Source: Candidatus Accumulibacter appositus (GTDB lineage Bacteria; Pseudomonadota; Gammaproteobacteria; Burkholderiales; Rhodocyclaceae). Taken from it: DNA of 47,212 bases. The stretch covers positions 26,760-73,971 of the forward strand of contig JEMX01000029.1 in NCBI GenBank assembly GCA_000585055.1. Direction: 5' to 3'. The notes under the pieces are model-generated. The model ran no database searches. It was not told the origin of the DNA and saw nothing but the letters and a program-made list of their open reading frames with translations. The number at the start of each line of letters is the position of its first letter. Within the stretch, counting starts at the first letter, position 1. Shown piece by piece: positions 44,558 to 47,212 of the stretch. Position numbers and translations under genes: made by a program.

Positions 44558-44890
44558 ATGAGTAGGACCGACGACGACCTGATTGCGAGGCTTGAAGCTA
44601 TGCCGCTCGAACAAGCGCGCACCGCCATTCACCACCGCCGCCTTGGCTGCGACTTCGACAGTCCAAATCATCGTCTGTGCTTGTCTTGGTTGACAGCCAA
44701 AGACGACGCGGCCAGGGCTGCGCGCGAAGAAGCCAGTCTCTCCATTTCGCGCGAGGCATTGGCGAATTCAGAACAAGCTCGGCGCGTGGCCGTCAAGGCC
44801 AATATCATCGCCATCATTGCTATGATATTGGCCACGGTTGCAGGAGTGCTTCCTCTTGTCATTAGCGTCATGCACTCGTCTCCAAAGTAG
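44558..44890 (+). CDS. Small C-terminally anchored membrane protein, unknown
   Basis: A 110-residue protein. Acidic N-terminus (MSRTDDDLIARLEAMPLEQA), a basic stretch with one Cys, a helical segment, and a C-terminal transmembrane helix at ~81-104 (ANIIAIIAMILATVAGVLPL). The coding frame is clean and AGGAATG precedes it closely. Small proteins of this form occur in accessory regions; no function known. The gene sits between the TIR-like gene and the orphan antitoxin. Confidence 0.7.
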   Translation: MSRTDDDLIARLEAMPLEQARTAIHHRRLGCDFDSPNHRLCLSWLTAKDDAARAAREEASLSISREALANSEQARRVAVKANIIAIIAMILATVAGVLPLVISVMHSSPK

Positions 44891-45052
44891 CGCACGTAGC
44901 TGCATCGGAGCTTGACTGGTTGCTCCTACCGACTGCCTTCGGCGTCGCCTGCCAGATAGTCCGGCGCTTGGGGCAGCAGCGAGCTTGCCGCGGCATACTG
45001 GAGTGCGTTCATCTACGGCGGCGGCTTACTGGCAGGACTGGGAAAGGAGGGC

Positions 45053-45373
45053 ATGATGAGCAGCAGATCAAGAGCGCATGAGGATGCAACCATCGACAGT
45101 TTTCGGAAGGACCCGGCTTTTGCGGCCGAATACCTGAACGCGGTACTGGCAGACGGGAACCAGGCCGAACTGCTGACAGCCCTGCGCTACATGGCAACGG
45201 CCTTTGGTGGCGTGACTGGATTGGCCGATCAAACCGCGCTGAACGCGACGACGCTGTACCGCACCCTCTCGCCACAAGGCAACCCCGAGTTGCGCAGCCT
45301 CACCGCCATTCTTAAGGCGATGGGTATGCGGCTTGCCGTTCAGCCCGATGTCGGGCCGCGATCGGTGGTATAA
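45053..45373 (+). CDS. HigA-type addiction-module antitoxin, orphan
   Basis: A 106-residue (105 from the second ATG) DNA-binding antitoxin. The pattern HEDATIDSFRKDPAFAAEYL, followed by LADGNQAELLTALRYMATAF, then LADQTALNATTLYRTLSPQ (helix-turn-helix) and GNPELRSLTAILKAMGMRLA is that of the probable addiction-module antidote family. The usual RelE/HigB-like toxin gene would sit immediately upstream; the 162 bp there contain no such frame. The start has AAAGGAGGGC just before it. The next small gene starts 25 bp later on the same strand. Confidence 0.9.
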   Translation: MMSSRSRAHEDATIDSFRKDPAFAAEYLNAVLADGNQAELLTALRYMATAFGGVTGLADQTALNATTLYRTLSPQGNPELRSLTAILKAMGMRLAVQPDVGPRSVV

Positions 45374-45398
45374 GAGGCCAGATTTGAAGGAGCAGAAA

Positions 45399-45632
45399 AT
45401 GGACGCAGAATGGGTTCTCACCACGCTCACCGACGCCATGGAAGCGCTCGAGGAAGCGATCGGCGAACTGGAGTCCGATCCGGAAGCGGTCGACGAGTTG
45501 TTGCCGCAACTGCTGCCGGCAATCTACGCCAAGCTCAATTACGCGTGGAACAGCCGCGAGCTGGGGCCGGAGGCGATTGACAAGCTCGACCATGACGAAC
45601 TGGTCGGTTTTCCGAAAGATTTGCCGCTGTAG
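45399..45632 (+). CDS. Small acidic protein, unknown
   Basis: A 77-residue, strongly acidic, helical protein (MDAEWVLTTLTDAMEALEEA, ELESDPEAVDELLPQLLPAI, then YAKLNYAWNSRELG). No Cys, no signal. AAGGAGCAG is well placed before ATG 45399. It lies 25 bp after the orphan antitoxin on the same strand, suggesting one transcript. It is not similar to known toxins of that family; no function assigned. Confidence 0.72.
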   Translation: MDAEWVLTTLTDAMEALEEAIGELESDPEAVDELLPQLLPAIYAKLNYAWNSRELGPEAIDKLDHDELVGFPKDLPL

Positions 45633-45959
45633 ATAGCGGCAGGGTGTCGGTTGTCGCGGCGCCGGTGGCCCGCAATGGAGCGAACGCCAGCCGATGCCGC
45701 ACTTCGGTCGCGCCGAGCCGCTGGCGCTCGGCAGTTGGCGGACGCGAGCGGCGTTTTTTCGCCGTGCCGCGCCAAAGCGTGTATAGTGCGGCCCAGAACT
45801 GAGCCGCGTTTCATCCGGTCGGCAGCTCGGTCCTCTCGCGGTTGATCCCCCATCGGCATTTGCCGATCGCCCCGCAGCACACCCATCCCCCTAGTTCCAA
45901 GCGCCTGAACCGGCTCTGTTGGCATCATGCCGCAGCAGGTCGTTCACCGGAGATTCACC
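45633..45959 (+). promoter_or_regulatory. Long upstream region and leader of rhlE
   Basis: 327 bp without a gene. A TATAGT -10-like element stands at 45782-45787, without a good -35. If used, it would give a leader of about 165 nt. A 7-bp inverted repeat (ATCGGCA-TT-TGCCGAT, 45853-45868) may form a hairpin in the leader. CGGAG at 45948 is the likely ribosome binding site. Confidence 0.45.

Positions 45960-47212
<1,253 letters not shown>

Noticed and set aside
44891..45052. Remnant of a RelE/HigB toxin upstream of the antitoxin
   Set aside because: I could not see any toxin motif or frame in these 162 bases.
45333..45632. In-frame start at 45333 for the small acidic protein, giving a 99-residue product
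   Set aside because: It would overlap the end of the antitoxin gene, and the ATG at 45399 has a much better ribosome binding site.

Overview
The window looks like a 47 kb piece, possibly a whole contig, of a high-GC betaproteobacterial chromosome. Several things point to Rhodocyclales, perhaps a 'Candidatus Accumulibacter'-type organism: the exbB-exbD-lpxK-Trm112-kdsB-adk operon order, a cyaY/lptM-lysA divergon, a RegB/RegA redox pair, a K+-independent membrane pyrophosphatase and a PEP-CTERM surface protein. The taxon is an inference from gene content; no rRNA or tRNA gene was seen. Both ends cut through genes: a repeat-rich PEP-CTERM protein on the left and an rhlE-type helicase on the right.

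Layout. 1-4.6 kb: end of the PEP-CTERM protein and two overlapping genes for small membrane proteins. 4.8-7 kb: murJ and a PEBP-family gene. 7.1-13.8 kb, minus strand: a proton-pumping pyrophosphatase with an added OmpA-like tail, then (read from exbB) exbB-exbD-lpxK-Trm112-kdsB-adk for lipid A/Kdo synthesis, envelope energisation and nucleotide balance. 14-16.3 kb: xseA and sodB. 16.3-19.2 kb: a CpxA/CpxR-like two-component system divergent from a Spy/CpxP-like gene, with several GTAAA-N5-GTAAA boxes between. 19.3-25 kb: leuA, an Lrp regulator, an encapsulated-ferritin-family gene without a shell gene, a flavoprotein disulfide reductase, a GST and a GNAT. 25.3-27.8 kb: dapF-DUF484-xerC. 27.8-30.6 kb, minus strand: DUF2784, an S4 protein, regA, regB. 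30.9-33.5 kb: Fur-box-preceded feoA-feoB and a small Cys-rich membrane protein. 33.6-37.1 kb: cyaY, lptM, lysA, gpmI. 37.3-42.4 kb: a lineage-specific membrane protein, a P2-like P-type ATPase, a small exported protein and a YaiI-family gene. 42.4-45.6 kb is the accessory part: a TIR-like/DUF4071 protein, almost 0.8 kb without a convincing gene, a small membrane protein, an orphan HigA-type antitoxin and a small acidic protein. The last gene is rhlE.

Two non-genic signals stand out. First, a dispersed palindromic repeat family (at least five copies, long and short forms) lies at operon borders, and two copies supply or overlap the start codons of regB and the P-type ATPase. Second, there are six exact two-copy tandem duplications of 12-26 bp. 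Two of them break reading frames in lipopolysaccharide genes normally essential in Gram-negative bacteria (kdsB and lpxK), and one adds seven residues to LysA. Either the genome has a real short-duplication process or the assembly has a systematic error; the raw reads would decide.

Iron and redox themes recur: Fur-box feoAB, frataxin, an EncFtn-like ferritin, Fe-superoxide dismutase and RegBA. No CRISPR array, prophage or insertion sequence was found.
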